A stretch of DNA of 64,000 nucleotides from Bacteroidota bacterium (GCA_016706255.1 JADJJZ010000006.1:124001-188000); one strand, 5' to 3'. Positions 34,559 through 42,688 are shown, counted from the first letter of the stretch. The notes: generated by a model not told the origin, from the sequence alone. Made by a program: numbers and translations.

Positions 34559-34604
34559 GCAACTTCTGGGTTGCAAATATATATGCAACTTTTGAGTTGC
34601 GCAA
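34559..34604 (-). promoter_or_regulatory. ArsR promoter with two dyad operators
   Basis: Minus-strand elements: -33 TTG (34602-34604), 20 nt, -7 TATATTTG (34574-34581). A perfect dyad GCAACTCAAAAGTTGC fills the spacer (34585-34600), and a similar one, GCAACCCAGAAGTTGC, begins on the last base of the -7 box (34559-34574). Their centres are 26 bp apart. The ATG is at 34540. Binding of the ArsR dimer at either would block the polymerase. Confidence 0.7.
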
Positions 34605-34646
34605 ATTTTTTAACAAATTTTTTGAGGAAGGCCTTCAGGAATACGC

Positions 34647-35708
34647 TTAGTATTCTTTTTTCAAATACCAATAATGCTCATTTGATGTATTTCCGTATTT
34701 TGTAATTGAGTATACTTTTCCATCTGTTAATGTTAATAATGGAATTCCAATTGCAAAACCCGCAAGTCCGGCCCCTGCCCAAATAAAATACCTTTCCGAA
34801 TTAAATCCTCCTTCGCGATATTTTATACTAACTAACGGAGCTACTAATAATGTTGTAATTACTGAATATCCAGAGATGATAGTGCCGATTGTAGCGAGCG
34901 TTTCCTTTGCAGGACTTGTGTATGTTACGTATTCGATGTTGTTAATATTGATATCCCTATATTCCCAATTTTCTGTAAAATAGTAATCAGTTTCAGTTTT
35001 CTTAGCTGCCCCGTTTTTTAGTTCAAGGTTTATACTTTCTGACCACACAACGAAAGAAACCGAAGTATCAGTCATATTTTCTAAATTACCATTTAAACGT
35101 ATATTCTGATATTCAATTACGGATGTGTCAAAATCGCTAGCTTTAAGTCCAAGATCAATAGCGGTATTATTTATTAAAACTTGTTTTGTAGAGTCAGCAG
35201 CATTCACCAGATACAAATTGTAGTTTGGTTTAAGCATATTATTTGGTAGCTCTGCAGTTGGATTATAATTATCTTCAATTTTTGGCACCTCTGGAATTTT
35301 AATATAATTCATGAAGATTAAGTCTTTTCCTTCGTATCCCGAAAGTACTAATGTAGAGTCGGTAATTTCAACAATTTTATTTTCATTATCGCCCATGGTA
35401 AGGTTGGCAGGATGAGGTATTTGGTGTCTGTTTAAATACAGAATTTTGTTTTCCGACCGGTCAATTAACCAAATACCTGCTTCCCTGGTTGCAAGGCTGT
35501 CGGCAATATATCCCGAAACTATAACTTGATAAACGCTATCAGAATAAAATGATATAATATCAGTATTAGTAACCGGCCAGGACTTTTTTTTCACCTCATA
35601 ACCCGTCAGCTTCCAAGAACCAAGAAGGGAATTATTTATGGTTGATTGTCCAAGCAGTGCTGTAATTGCAAAGGTTAACAGAATAGTAATTATGGTTGTT
35701 TTTCTCAT
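34647..35708 (-). CDS. Secreted/membrane protein of unknown function with lipocalin-like N-terminal domain
   Basis: 353 residues with a signal peptide (RKTTIITILLTFAITALLGQ). Residues 25-135 look like a lipocalin/META-type barrel: LLGSWKLTGYEVKKKSW, GIWLIDRSENKILYLNR, IVEITDSTLVLSG. A polar middle follows, then two hydrophobic segments at about 272-292 and 308-326, the second glycine-rich (AGAGLAGFAIGIPLLTL). It ends YWYLKKEY. Family not recognised; probably a membrane-anchored periplasmic protein. Confidence 0.6.
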   Translation of the reverse strand: MRKTTIITILLTFAITALLGQSTINNSLLGSWKLTGYEVKKKSWPVTNTDIISFYSDSVYQVIVSGYIADSLATREAGIWLIDRSENKILYLNRHQIPHPANLTMGDNENKIVEITDSTLVLSGYEGKDLIFMNYIKIPEVPKIEDNYNPTAELPNNMLKPNYNLYLVNAADSTKQVLINNTAIDLGLKASDFDTSVIEYQNIRLNGNLENMTDTSVSFVVWSESINLELKNGAAKKTETDYYFTENWEYRDININNIEYVTYTSPAKETLATIGTIISGYSVITTLLVAPLVSIKYREGGFNSERYFIWAGAGLAGFAIGIPLLTLTDGKVYSITKYGNTSNEHYWYLKKEY

Positions 35709-35834
35709 GGTTTTTTACTCTCCGAAATTTAGGTTAACACAGATGCGGGATTCATTGATATTTTAAAGCTAAAATAATTTTTTTATTTAGATTAAAAATG
35801 AATTGGTTGAGGATAGTCGAATGGCTAGCCTAAA

Positions 35835-36344
35835 TTAAAAATTAATTTCAAATTTTGCACCAACTGACGCATTAAAAAAACTATTTTTCGGGTCGCTATA
35901 AGTATAGAACAGTCTTGGTGTATAACCAAATGCCATATTAAACTCAGGTGCTTTTTTGGGACTGAGTCGAATTCCGGCCCAACTGTTTAAGTTGACAAAG
36001 GTGATAGGTCCATAAAAGTAAGTTGTTGGATAAAGACCAAGTTCAAGTGCAATATTTCTTGGGCCTAATAGACAAATTAACCCGGTATGAATCCCAAAAA
36101 TAGCATTGTCTTCAGGATCCGTATCATCTGAATGTTCATTTAGTCCAATACCTAAATTGGTATTTAATAAAAAATATTTTTTTGTAATTAATGAATATTC
36201 GTATTGATATGACACCATCGTTTGACCACCAAATTGCATTCCTACAAAATGTCTGTGTGCTGATGTGTCTGTTTGAGCAAAACAGTCGACTGTAATAAGT
36301 AAAGCTACTATAATTAGAATTATTTTTGATAAAATCAACTTCAT
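35835..36344 (-). CDS. Probable outer-membrane protein
   Basis: 169 residues. The signal peptide (KLILSKIILIIVALLITVDCFAQ, quoted as seen) is followed by short barrel strands: VGMQFGGQTMVSYQYEYSLI, KKYFLLNTNLGIGL, IALELGLYPTTYFYG, and the last, NASVGAKFEINF, ends in Phe as outer-membrane barrel proteins do. A small porin-like barrel with unknown role. It starts 6 bp after the upstream membrane-protein gene ends, so they may be expressed together. Confidence 0.65.
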   Translation of the reverse strand: MKLILSKIILIIVALLITVDCFAQTDTSAHRHFVGMQFGGQTMVSYQYEYSLITKKYFLLNTNLGIGLNEHSDDTDPEDNAIFGIHTGLICLLGPRNIALELGLYPTTYFYGPITFVNLNSWAGIRLSPKKAPEFNMAFGYTPRLFYTYSDPKNSFFNASVGAKFEINF

Positions 36345-36350
36345 AATTGA

Positions 36351-36767
36351 TTACTGACTTTTATTATACGATAACAACCTTGCAACATTTATCTCGATAT
36401 AACTAAGTATACCAATTACCACTATTTCAATAAAAAAATATATTTCCCCAATTACTGTTAATAAATGTTGGTATTTAAAAAACATTCCGATTGTTAATAA
36501 ACAATAGAGTAGGTTTGCAATACCAATAACGCTGATAAAAGGCCCTCGATTTCTCTTTAATATAATTAAACAAAGCATTGAATAGATGCAAAAACAAATT
36601 GCAACTACGGAGAGGAGTGTCAAAACAGTTTTCGGCATTCCAATGTAGGAATTAAATTGTCGCATAATTACAAACAAAAAAAAAGCAGTTAATAGCGCTC
36701 CAATACTATCTATTAAGAAAAGTGTTTTTTGTTTTTTGAAAAAATAATTTATTGTACTTTTTAACAT
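36351..36767 (-). CDS. Small membrane protein
   Basis: 138 residues, four transmembrane segments (about 18-35, 46-70, 80-96 and 100-122). A basic N-terminus (NYFFKKQKTLF) and the loops RQFNSYIGMP and KRNRGPF point to a cytosolic start. Resembles families of unnamed 4-helix proteins of Bacteroidota. Its stop is 6 bp from the outer-membrane gene start. Confidence 0.6.
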   Translation of the reverse strand: MLKSTINYFFKKQKTLFLIDSIGALLTAFFLFVIMRQFNSYIGMPKTVLTLLSVVAICFCIYSMLCLIILKRNRGPFISVIGIANLLYCLLTIGMFFKYQHLLTVIGEIYFFIEIVVIGILSYIEINVARLLSYNKSQ

Positions 36768-36915
36768 ATTGTACTTTTCGCAATTTATTAGTCGAACCGG
36801 AAATTCAGTGTTTTAAAAGCAACCTGTTTAAGTTATCCAATTATTTTTGAAATATTATTTTTACTCATAGCGTTTCATTTTACAGTAGGTTAAACTTTTA
36901 GAGTCTAAAGTTAAG

Positions 36916-37404
36916 CTATTCTTCGTTTTTGCCTAAAAGATAATTTCTTATTGATTTGCCTGTATCATTCTTCTTGTCATTTATTAATTTGTTAATTGTA
37001 TAAATTCCGCCTGCAAAACATCCGTTACAAAATCCTACTACATTCTTGCTTTTTTTAAGTTCCCCTAATCTGGTTATTGTCAAACTATCCAGATACTTTG
37101 AATCAACAAGTAACAACGATTGAATTGCCAAATATTGCGTTGCCGGAATTTTACTGTCAAGCAATTTTATTAATAAATCAATGCGATTATCCGTAAACAG
37201 TGTTTTCGCGTATTTAAGGTTTGTTGATGCTATCCCGGCTATTCCGCAATTGGTTCCAACAAGGTTCTCACTACTATCCATAAGGTATTGATAAATTTGA
37301 TCGTGGTTGCTGATGTTGCTATCCTGAGCAAATAAAGTAACCAGATAAATTGACAAAATCAATCCAATAAACGCTGACAATATTATTTTTCTTTTAGTTG
37401 TCAT
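36916..37404 (-). CDS. Secreted protein of unknown function, possible HEAT-like helices
   Basis: 162 residues with an N-terminal hydrophobic segment (LSAFIGLILSIYLVTLFAQ). The rest is helical: SSENLVGTNCGIAG, LKYAKTLFTDNRIDLLIKLLDSKIPATQYLAIQSLLLVDSKYLDSL (quoted in part) recalls a HEAT/ARM-type repeat, and VVGFCNGCFAGGIYTINKLI contains a CNGC motif. Two Cys pairs may form disulfides. No family is recognised. Confidence 0.55.
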   Translation of the reverse strand: MTTKRKIILSAFIGLILSIYLVTLFAQDSNISNHDQIYQYLMDSSENLVGTNCGIAGIASTNLKYAKTLFTDNRIDLLIKLLDSKIPATQYLAIQSLLLVDSKYLDSLTITRLGELKKSKNVVGFCNGCFAGGIYTINKLINDKKNDTGKSIRNYLLGKNEE

Positions 37405-37457
37405 GATAATTATTAAAAGATATTACTTATTCTCAACTATTATAATTGGTTTTTTAT

Positions 37458-38360
37458 TTATTCAATCGGAATACACAGGTCAACAATACACTTTTTTTCG
37501 GGATGCTCATTGTAATTGTTATGATAAATTTCAAATGGAAACCGGTCCGATTTTTTATAACCGTTTTCATTCATCCAAATAAATAAACTATCCCAAGATT
37601 TTTCAAACTCTTTTTGATCAATTACAAAATGCCCAACAATGTGTTTTCCATTTTCGATTGTAGTAAGCCCTACATTGTTATCAACGTCTAAATTGTGAAC
37701 GGATAGAATTCCAATACTCATTCTAACTTTGTCGGCATCGGTAACTTTAAAACTGTCGTGAAATACTCTACACACATGTGTTTGGCTTTTGGCTAATATT
37801 CCTTTTGGCGTTGCCCATTTGAGAATTCGAAGAAAAGCATCTTCAATTCCGGTTTTACCAATTTGTGTAACATAGGCCAAATTCATTTTCGGCATTTCGA
37901 GAACTTCAATTTTTGCATTCATTTTAATCCAATTTTTAAGATTATTAATGTTGCAAATGTATTCTTCGGTTATAAAATTTACTTTACCAATTTTGCTATC
38001 TTCTTTACCAATCTTGCTGAGATTGCCAAGATTTGCCTTGCGAAACTGGGTAGGACTTTGTCCGTATATTTTTTTAAATGTTCTGGAAAATGTGGAGTCG
38101 TTTTTAAAACCAAGTTTTATTGCAATTTCAGCTATACTATATTCATTATTGTGAATTAACATCATTGCAGAACGTTCGATTCTTTTTCTTATGATGTATG
38201 TATTAAGGGGCTCACTTGTAATGGCTTTAAAAAGTCTGTGGAAATGAAAAGGTGAATAGAATGCAATATTAGATACAGTATCTAATGACAAATCCGTTTC
38301 TAAATTTTCATCTATATATATTAAAACTGTATTTATTCTGTTAATATATTCTTGGTGCAT
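37458..38360 (-). CDS. AraC-family regulator with GyrI-like effector domain
   Basis: From Met at 38360 (MHQEYINRINTVLIYIDEN) it has 300 residues. Two AraC-type HTH motifs: LDTVSNIAFYSPFHFHRLFKAIT and IAEIAIKLGFKNDSTFSRTFKKIYGQSPTQFRK (quoted in part). After a linker, a GyrI-like small-molecule-binding domain follows (VLEMPKMNLAYVTQIG, FVIDQKEFEKSWDSLFIWMNENGYKKSDRFPFEIY, ending CIVDLCIPIE). This is the Rob/SoxS-type plus GyrI arrangement. Ligand unknown. Confidence 0.88.
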   Translation of the reverse strand: MHQEYINRINTVLIYIDENLETDLSLDTVSNIAFYSPFHFHRLFKAITSEPLNTYIIRKRIERSAMMLIHNNEYSIAEIAIKLGFKNDSTFSRTFKKIYGQSPTQFRKANLGNLSKIGKEDSKIGKVNFITEEYICNINNLKNWIKMNAKIEVLEMPKMNLAYVTQIGKTGIEDAFLRILKWATPKGILAKSQTHVCRVFHDSFKVTDADKVRMSIGILSVHNLDVDNNVGLTTIENGKHIVGHFVIDQKEFEKSWDSLFIWMNENGYKKSDRFPFEIYHNNYNEHPEKKCIVDLCIPIE

Positions 38361-38511
38361 TGTAAATTTGAGGCTTATGTATATAAAAAACGAACCTACT
38401 GTTGGATTAATTGATAAGGGGATTCTTAGCTTCAAAAATCTCAATCACAAATTTATAAAAGTTATTCAAAGCTTCAAATAAATGAGAAAACCGCATTTTT
38501 ATCCTATATGA

Positions 38512-38703
38512 TTAAATGAAACACCTTTTTCGCTCCAGCCATACTAATAGCCTTAAAATACTATAATTTATAAGTAAAATAATTAAACCCGATAAAATTG
38601 TTAAATACCATTTGTTAAAAGTTACCATAAATTCAATTCCAACTATAGTTGGTATAAGGCAGGTAAGTAGATGTAACATGAAATGCCATTTCTTGTAAAA
38701 CAA
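38512..38703 (-). CDS. Small membrane protein, downstream piece of a possible 4-helix protein
   Basis: 63 residues opening at a TTG, with two transmembrane segments (MLHLLTCLIPTIVGIEFMV and WYLTILSGLIILLINYSILRLL). It is in the same frame as the 113-residue gene just upstream, separated only by a TAA (38707-38709) and one codon. Read through, the two would give four helices with a short basic loop, an ordinary topology. A separate start at the internal Met9 is equally possible. Confidence 0.45.
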   Translation of the reverse strand: MFYKKWHFMLHLLTCLIPTIVGIEFMVTFNKWYLTILSGLIILLINYSILRLLVWLERKRCFI

Positions 38704-38706
38704 GCC

Positions 38707-39048
38707 TTATTTAACTTTTAACACACCAAAACTAAAAAACGACAATGATAGTTGAATCAATACAAAGGGCAAATACCAAATAACCGAATTTCCATTGCAA
38801 TGCCTTTGATGTTGAACAACAAATTTCTGAAAAGCAAGTTCTTCCTTTTTGTGTTCTGCTGATAGATCGTCAACATTTAAGTCCTCCATTCCAATTGGGG
38901 AATGAAAGTTTACTTTGAAGGTTGGTCGATATTTTGTAAAAACATGTATCTCATTAAATTCAGCATCTTGATAAACTCCCGTAAAAAGCCAAGTGAGTAT
39001 AAAAAATACTAAACCAAATAAAACATAAATGTTTGACAATGGTTTCAT
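38707..39048 (-). CDS. Membrane protein with two helices and extracytosolic loop
   Basis: 113 residues. The first helix is IYVLFGLVFFILTWLFTGVY, followed by a soluble loop of about 60 residues (FKVNFHSPIGMEDLNVDDLSAEHKKEELAFQKF, quoted in part) and a second helix, VIWYLPFVLIQLSLSFFSFGVL. It ends LKVK before a TAA. The next frame down is in phase and continues with two more helices (see 38512-38703). Unassigned family. Confidence 0.55.
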   Translation of the reverse strand: MKPLSNIYVLFGLVFFILTWLFTGVYQDAEFNEIHVFTKYRPTFKVNFHSPIGMEDLNVDDLSAEHKKEELAFQKFVVQHQRHCNGNSVIWYLPFVLIQLSLSFFSFGVLKVK

Positions 39049-39150
39049 TGGAGATTTAGTTTGGATTTGTCCATTAGGTTATCTAAAATGCCCAATCGCA
39101 TTATAGACAATCTATTATAATACTAAGGTAAATATTGTTTTTCTAACTTA

Positions 39151-39945
39151 TTAATACTGCCGCCCGGTTTTGCTGGGATCTTTTAGGTCAATCCAATAAA
39201 TATGTATAGGTTCGTCCTCTTCCTGTTGGCCATTATTATTAGCATCTAGTTTTGCAAAAACATACATAAAGTCATTATCCGGATCATACTCTGATTTAAT
39301 AACTGAATAGTTTTCTGGTATTAGCGCCATTTGTTTTTCGCCGTTTATATTAAAAAGGAAAAACCGACGAAGATCTTTTAGATTAATGAATCCGTCTTTA
39401 TTTGTATCCTCATTGTAAACGGAAACCATTAAATAATTTCTGCTGACAGGATTATTGTTAAGGGTATCTTTTGAAAATGTTGGATAATAAAGCGTTTTCA
39501 CAAGAACCGGTTTTTCAAATAAGTTTTTTTGTTTATTTTCCTGAATGCTGTAATGTGAAATGTTAACCATGTTGTACCCGTAACAGGCTTCCAGGCCGGG
39601 GATTAAATTATTGTTCCAGTTGTTACTGTCATTTTCTTCATCTACCTCATATTCTTCATATAGATAATAAAATCTATTTGACCCAATAAATGAAGTGTTA
39701 TCCCTTTTATTAACGTTAACCTTATAAATAGTGGTCAGCCTAATGTTTGGAATGCCAGTCAACAACACGCTACTTGGGCGTGTATTAATTTTCAACGAAT
39801 CAATATTTATTTCGCTTGCCTGATCATTTTCAGCGTTTTCTGAAGTTGGTCCTACCTGAAATCCTTTGTCTTCAAGTTTATCCTTTGAACAACTTGTTAT
39901 TAATAATAGAAATGTGCATGATAGGATGGTTTGTAAATATTTCAT
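39151..39945 (-). CDS. Putative lipoprotein with EF-hand-like motifs
   Basis: 264 residues. A signal peptide ends at LLLITSC (Cys19). The mature part has DTNKDGFINLKDLRRFFLF, a good Ca-binding EF-hand/dockerin-like loop, and a second, KLDANNNGQQEEDEPI, close to the C-terminus (quoted in part). Both contain D-x-[DN]-x-[DN]-G spacing. The protein may be calcium-stabilised and surface-anchored. No family name recognised. Confidence 0.65.
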   Translation of the reverse strand: MKYLQTILSCTFLLLITSCSKDKLEDKGFQVGPTSENAENDQASEINIDSLKINTRPSSVLLTGIPNIRLTTIYKVNVNKRDNTSFIGSNRFYYLYEEYEVDEENDSNNWNNNLIPGLEACYGYNMVNISHYSIQENKQKNLFEKPVLVKTLYYPTFSKDTLNNNPVSRNYLMVSVYNEDTNKDGFINLKDLRRFFLFNINGEKQMALIPENYSVIKSEYDPDNDFMYVFAKLDANNNGQQEEDEPIHIYWIDLKDPSKTGRQY

Positions 39946-40208
39946 GTTGAGGTGTTGATTTAAATTCTTTTTCTATTTAAAAAAATTCCAGTATCGCTTC
40001 ATTAAACCCTTATTAAAACTACAAATTATTTATTAATATAAAAAATTTATGTAATTATTGTAACCTGCCTATAGATACAAATAGAAATGGCTGTTAATGT
40101 CCTATTAAGGTCTGCAAAATCTATTATAACTACCATTTATAAAAAAAATGAGTTGGCCTAAAAAGTCCACATATTTCACAAATGTTGGCTAATGAATCTT
40201 GAAAACTA

Positions 40209-40814
40209 CTACTTTTCATTATTGAGCATTACGTAACTAAGCACCAACGAATTAAACTTTTGAATAAGCTCAATTTGTTTTGTAGAACAATCGACACAAT
40301 TGCTGATAACTAAATCTCCCCATTTTTTTGTATAATTGACATTGTCATCTTCAAAATATAATTCATTTCCGGCAGCAGAAGCTAATGTTTCGAATTGGTT
40401 TGTATTTAAATGTTCGCACCTGGAGAAAAATTCATAAGAATAATGCTCAACATATTGAATTACATAACTTCCGACAACCTCTGCTAATGCGCCATCTGCC
40501 TGCTCTAATATTTTCATGAATACCGGAAAAAAATAATCTCTTGTTTCAGCATTCTTATTTAACATGCTATCCATACATTTAAATGTGATATCGTTATCGG
40601 TAGGTGTAACTGAATCATTAAGGATTAATTTCGCTACTTGCCGAAGCGGTAAATCTGATAAATAGCTAAAATGTATGGGATCCCGCAACGTGTCTATTTC
40701 GATATTTTCAGTTCTAAAATTGGATGCCCCGGATTGAACAGGTGGATCTTGATGTGAATTAACTCTGCAACTGGTTAATAATATTAAACAGAAACAAATA
40801 CATAAGTTTCTCAT
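40209..40814 (-). CDS. Putative lipoprotein of unknown function
   Basis: 201 residues from Met at 40814 (MRNLCICFCLILLTSC, lipobox Cys16). The open frame extends to 41051 but that extension crosses the repeat element at 40892-40941 and is not likely coding. The mature part is acidic and helical: LPLRQVAKLILND, NAETRDYFFPVFMKILEQADGALAEVVGSYVIQYVEHYSYEFF (quoted in part). CVDCSTKQIELI near the end has a CxxC. Unassigned. Confidence 0.6.
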   Translation of the reverse strand: MRNLCICFCLILLTSCRVNSHQDPPVQSGASNFRTENIEIDTLRDPIHFSYLSDLPLRQVAKLILNDSVTPTDNDITFKCMDSMLNKNAETRDYFFPVFMKILEQADGALAEVVGSYVIQYVEHYSYEFFSRCEHLNTNQFETLASAAGNELYFEDDNVNYTKKWGDLVISNCVDCSTKQIELIQKFNSLVLSYVMLNNEK

Positions 40815-40891
40815 TGTAAAATTTCTCAGGTTTATAACCTGTTTTAAATGTTCAATAAAAATACAAATAATTAAATAAATCATAAATTCCT

Positions 40892-40941
40892 TGCGGTCGG
40901 GAGACCGGGGTGGCATCTTGAGTTGAAAACTCCACCACAAC
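40892..40941 (+). repeat. Dispersed ~50-bp repeat with two hairpins, copy 1
   Basis: Shares the pattern CGGTCGGGAGACCG, GGGTGGC, then TTGAGTTGAAAACTCCA and CACAAC with copies at 41618 and 42205. The first hairpin is GGTC-GGGA-GACC, the second GAGTT-GAA-AACTC. This copy has one more change than the others (TTGAGTT for CTGGAGTT). Confidence 0.7.
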
Positions 40942-41060
40942 CCCTCTATTCGATTCCGGTTTTTCGGTGATATCTTATTACTTCCTTGATTATAAAATTG
41001 AAGGGTTAGGAGGTTTGAGAAATATGTGATTTGTTGGTATAAATTTGGCAATTTTAAATA

Positions 41061-41588
41061 TTAAAGTAACATCATCTCAATTTCTTTCCAATTATTAACT
41101 CGTATGTGATTACCGGCGTGTTTGTCAATATTATGCGGTTGGGTGAATAGAATTGTTTGCCCTTTAAAAATGTCCAGGTTTGCGAAATGGTCATCAATCA
41201 TAATGTCGCCATAAACGATGTTTTTGGTTCCGCAGAAGACTATTTGTTTCCAGGAAATAAATGGAAAGTGTTTTGACAACCAATTTATTTTTTCAACTAA
41301 ACTAAGTGGGAATTGTATTGCAGATGAAACGATATACACTTCATAAACAACATTTAGTTTACGCACCGAAGCGATACTATCCTGAATAGGTGTTGCCGAA
41401 TAAAAAAAATTTTCAGCGTTAACATACGTATCGTGAAACTTAAATGCTTCGCGTTCAGACTTTCCCTTTAATTCTGTTAATGTTTGAGTTAAACCCAGGT
41501 GGGCGGATTCAAATTTGATAAATTGGGCATAAATGTCGGAAAGTACTCCATCCATGTCAATTAAAAGTTTTTTCTTTTTTGTTGTCAT
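41061..41588 (-). CDS. 5'(3')-deoxyribonucleotidase-like HAD hydrolase
   Basis: 175 residues of the NT5C group of HAD phosphatases. The nucleophile/acid pair is in LLIDMDGVLSD (Asp11, Asp13). YIVSSAIQFP gives the Ser of motif II, and YGDIMIDDHFANLDIF gives motif III/IV, with the aspartate pair. Members remove 5' or 3' phosphates from deoxyribonucleotides. The ring of small residues matches a cytosolic enzyme. It is bordered by repeat copies on both sides. Confidence 0.85.
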   Translation of the reverse strand: MTTKKKKLLIDMDGVLSDIYAQFIKFESAHLGLTQTLTELKGKSEREAFKFHDTYVNAENFFYSATPIQDSIASVRKLNVVYEVYIVSSAIQFPLSLVEKINWLSKHFPFISWKQIVFCGTKNIVYGDIMIDDHFANLDIFKGQTILFTQPHNIDKHAGNHIRVNNWKEIEMMLL

Positions 41589-41617
41589 ATATTATTATGA
41601 AATACGATTTAAATCGA

Positions 41618-41667
41618 TTCGGTCGGGAGCCCGGGGTGGCGTCTGGAGTTGGAAACTCCACGACAAC
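41618..41667 (+). repeat. Dispersed ~50-bp repeat with two hairpins, copy 2
   Basis: Same pattern and orientation as the copies at 40892 and 42205: GGTCGGGAGCCCGGGGTGGC, then CTGGAGTTGGAAACTCCA and CGACAAC. One base of the first stem differs (GAGCCC for GAGACC). Confidence 0.75.
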
Positions 41668-41686
41668 AATAGGTAATAGGAATTAG

Positions 41687-42112
41687 CTATGTTTCGTTTT
41701 GATTGTCAAAAAATTGTTTAAGACCACTTATTCTTTCTGTATTATAGTTAATAAAAAATTCTTTTATCAAATCGTAATACCTAAAAAACAATTCGAAATA
41801 TTCGTTTGTTGTCAAAGTATTCCAAAGATTTACTTCCGCTAATTCCTTATCGTAAAATAGAATGTCATTGTTTAAATATTTGAGGAGAATAATTAAAGAG
41901 AATGACTTTATTGGTTCTTTACATGAAGTAAGGTTGCAATCAAAATAACCTCTGTCATAATAAAGCCCAAATATCATTGTGTTATTAGTCCACTCATAGG
42001 TTTTATGCATCCCACCATCATGACCTGTTATCTGCACAAAATCATTCAGTGACAAGCTGTTTGCTGTTGTTGATGGTAATTCTGAAAGTGCTTCCATTTG
42101 TTGTTGTATCAA
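41687..42112 (-). CDS. Small protein of unknown function (immunity-like)
   Basis: 141 residues (or 136 from Met6), no signal peptide. It has NDFVQITGHDGGMHKTYEWTNNTMIFGLYYDRGYFDC in the N-terminal half and a helix-rich end with FFRYYDLIKEFFINYNTERISGLKQF (quoted in part). The overall build resembles small immunity proteins, but there is no toxin in the region. It is bordered on both sides by copies of the same dispersed repeat. Confidence 0.5.
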   Translation of the reverse strand: MIQQQMEALSELPSTTANSLSLNDFVQITGHDGGMHKTYEWTNNTMIFGLYYDRGYFDCNLTSCKEPIKSFSLIILLKYLNNDILFYDKELAEVNLWNTLTTNEYFELFFRYYDLIKEFFINYNTERISGLKQFFDNQNET

Positions 42113-42204
42113 AATGCTAATTACTGTTCGCTAATCTGGAAAGGTAATCCTTTTGCTCCTGTTGCTCAATAAAACTACAAATTATTTCGTAATTCCTGGG
42201 GTCA

Positions 42205-42255
42205 ATTCGGTCGGGAGACCGGGGTGGCGTCTGGAGTTGCAAACTCCACAACAAC
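42205..42255 (+). repeat. Dispersed ~50-bp repeat with two hairpins, copy 3
   Basis: ATTCGGTCGGGAGACCGG, GGTGGCGT, then CTGGAGTTGCAAACTCCA and CAACAAC. Both hairpins are perfect in this copy (GGTC-GGGA-GACC and TGGAGTT-GCA-AACTCCA), so it is the best reference for the family. Confidence 0.8.
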
Positions 42256-42307
42256 ATTAAATCAATTACCCAAAAAATTTCCTGTGTTATTAAATTGTCA
42301 TTTATAG

Positions 42308-42366
42308 GAAATTATTGATTTATGTAGGGGCGAATTGCATCCGCCCCTACATAAATCAATAATTTC
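42308..42366. repeat. Perfect 25-bp inverted repeat with GAATTGCATC core
   Basis: Arms at 42308-42332 and 42342-42366 are exact reverse complements (they begin GAAATTATTGATTTATGTAG and end with GGGGCG), with the 9-nt loop AATTGCATC. The core TGTAGGGGCGAATTGCATCC is shared in the opposite orientation with the neighbouring palindrome. Confidence 0.85.
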
Positions 42367-42417
42367 ATTTGTTAATATTGAATTTAAATGTTTTATTTTA
42401 ATTCATCCTAATAATCC

Positions 42418-42472
42418 GCAACCGCAAACATGTAAGGGCGGATGCAATTCGCCCCTACATGTTTGCGGTTGC
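42418..42472. repeat. Near-perfect 23-bp inverted repeat with the same core
   Basis: Arms at 42418-42440 and 42450-42472 pair except for one A/G difference in the GTA(A/G)GGGCG part. The loop is GATGCAATT, the reverse complement of the other palindrome's core, so the two are related and inverted. Confidence 0.8.
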
Positions 42473-42578
42473 TTACATTTTGGAGATTTGATTTATAATG
42501 CGTCGATTTAATTAAGCTTTTTTTATTTTTTAATTGTGCTGCTTGCTAATAAATTAAATTTCGAAGACGACGCGTGAG

Positions 42579-42688
42579 GGATTGCAGCGGAAACCCCCTT
42601 TGTCCGCCTCGGCAAAGGGGTTGTAGCGGAAGCCCGACCCTATAGTAGATTAAAAATTTGCGGGGGCAAATTATTAATCACTATAGGG
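42579..42688. repeat. Hairpins and direct repeats next to the EnvC-like gene
   Basis: GGATTGCAGCGGAAACCCC (42579-42597) and GGTTGTAGCGGAAGCCCG (from 42619) are direct repeats. CCCCTTTG...CAAAGGGG forms a hairpin around 42594-42620. CCCTATAGT at 42638-42646 pairs with ACTATAGGG at 42680-42688, with inner pairing AAATTTGC/GCAAATT. The second hairpin lies 75 bp past the stop of the EnvC-like gene and may also end its transcript. Confidence 0.6.

Noticed and set aside
40815..41051. N-terminal extension of the lipoprotein at 40209
   Set aside because: It runs across a repeat copy and precedes a proper lipoprotein signal peptide at 40814.
74..42112. Integron gene-cassette array
   Set aside because: Gene content fits, but gaps are mostly below 60 bp or overlapping, no repeated GTTRRRY/RYYYAAC paired sites were seen between genes, and no integrase lies in the window.
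40892..42255. CRISPR array
   Set aside because: Three repeat copies are about 0.6-0.7 kb apart with genes between them; there are no uniform spacers or cas genes.
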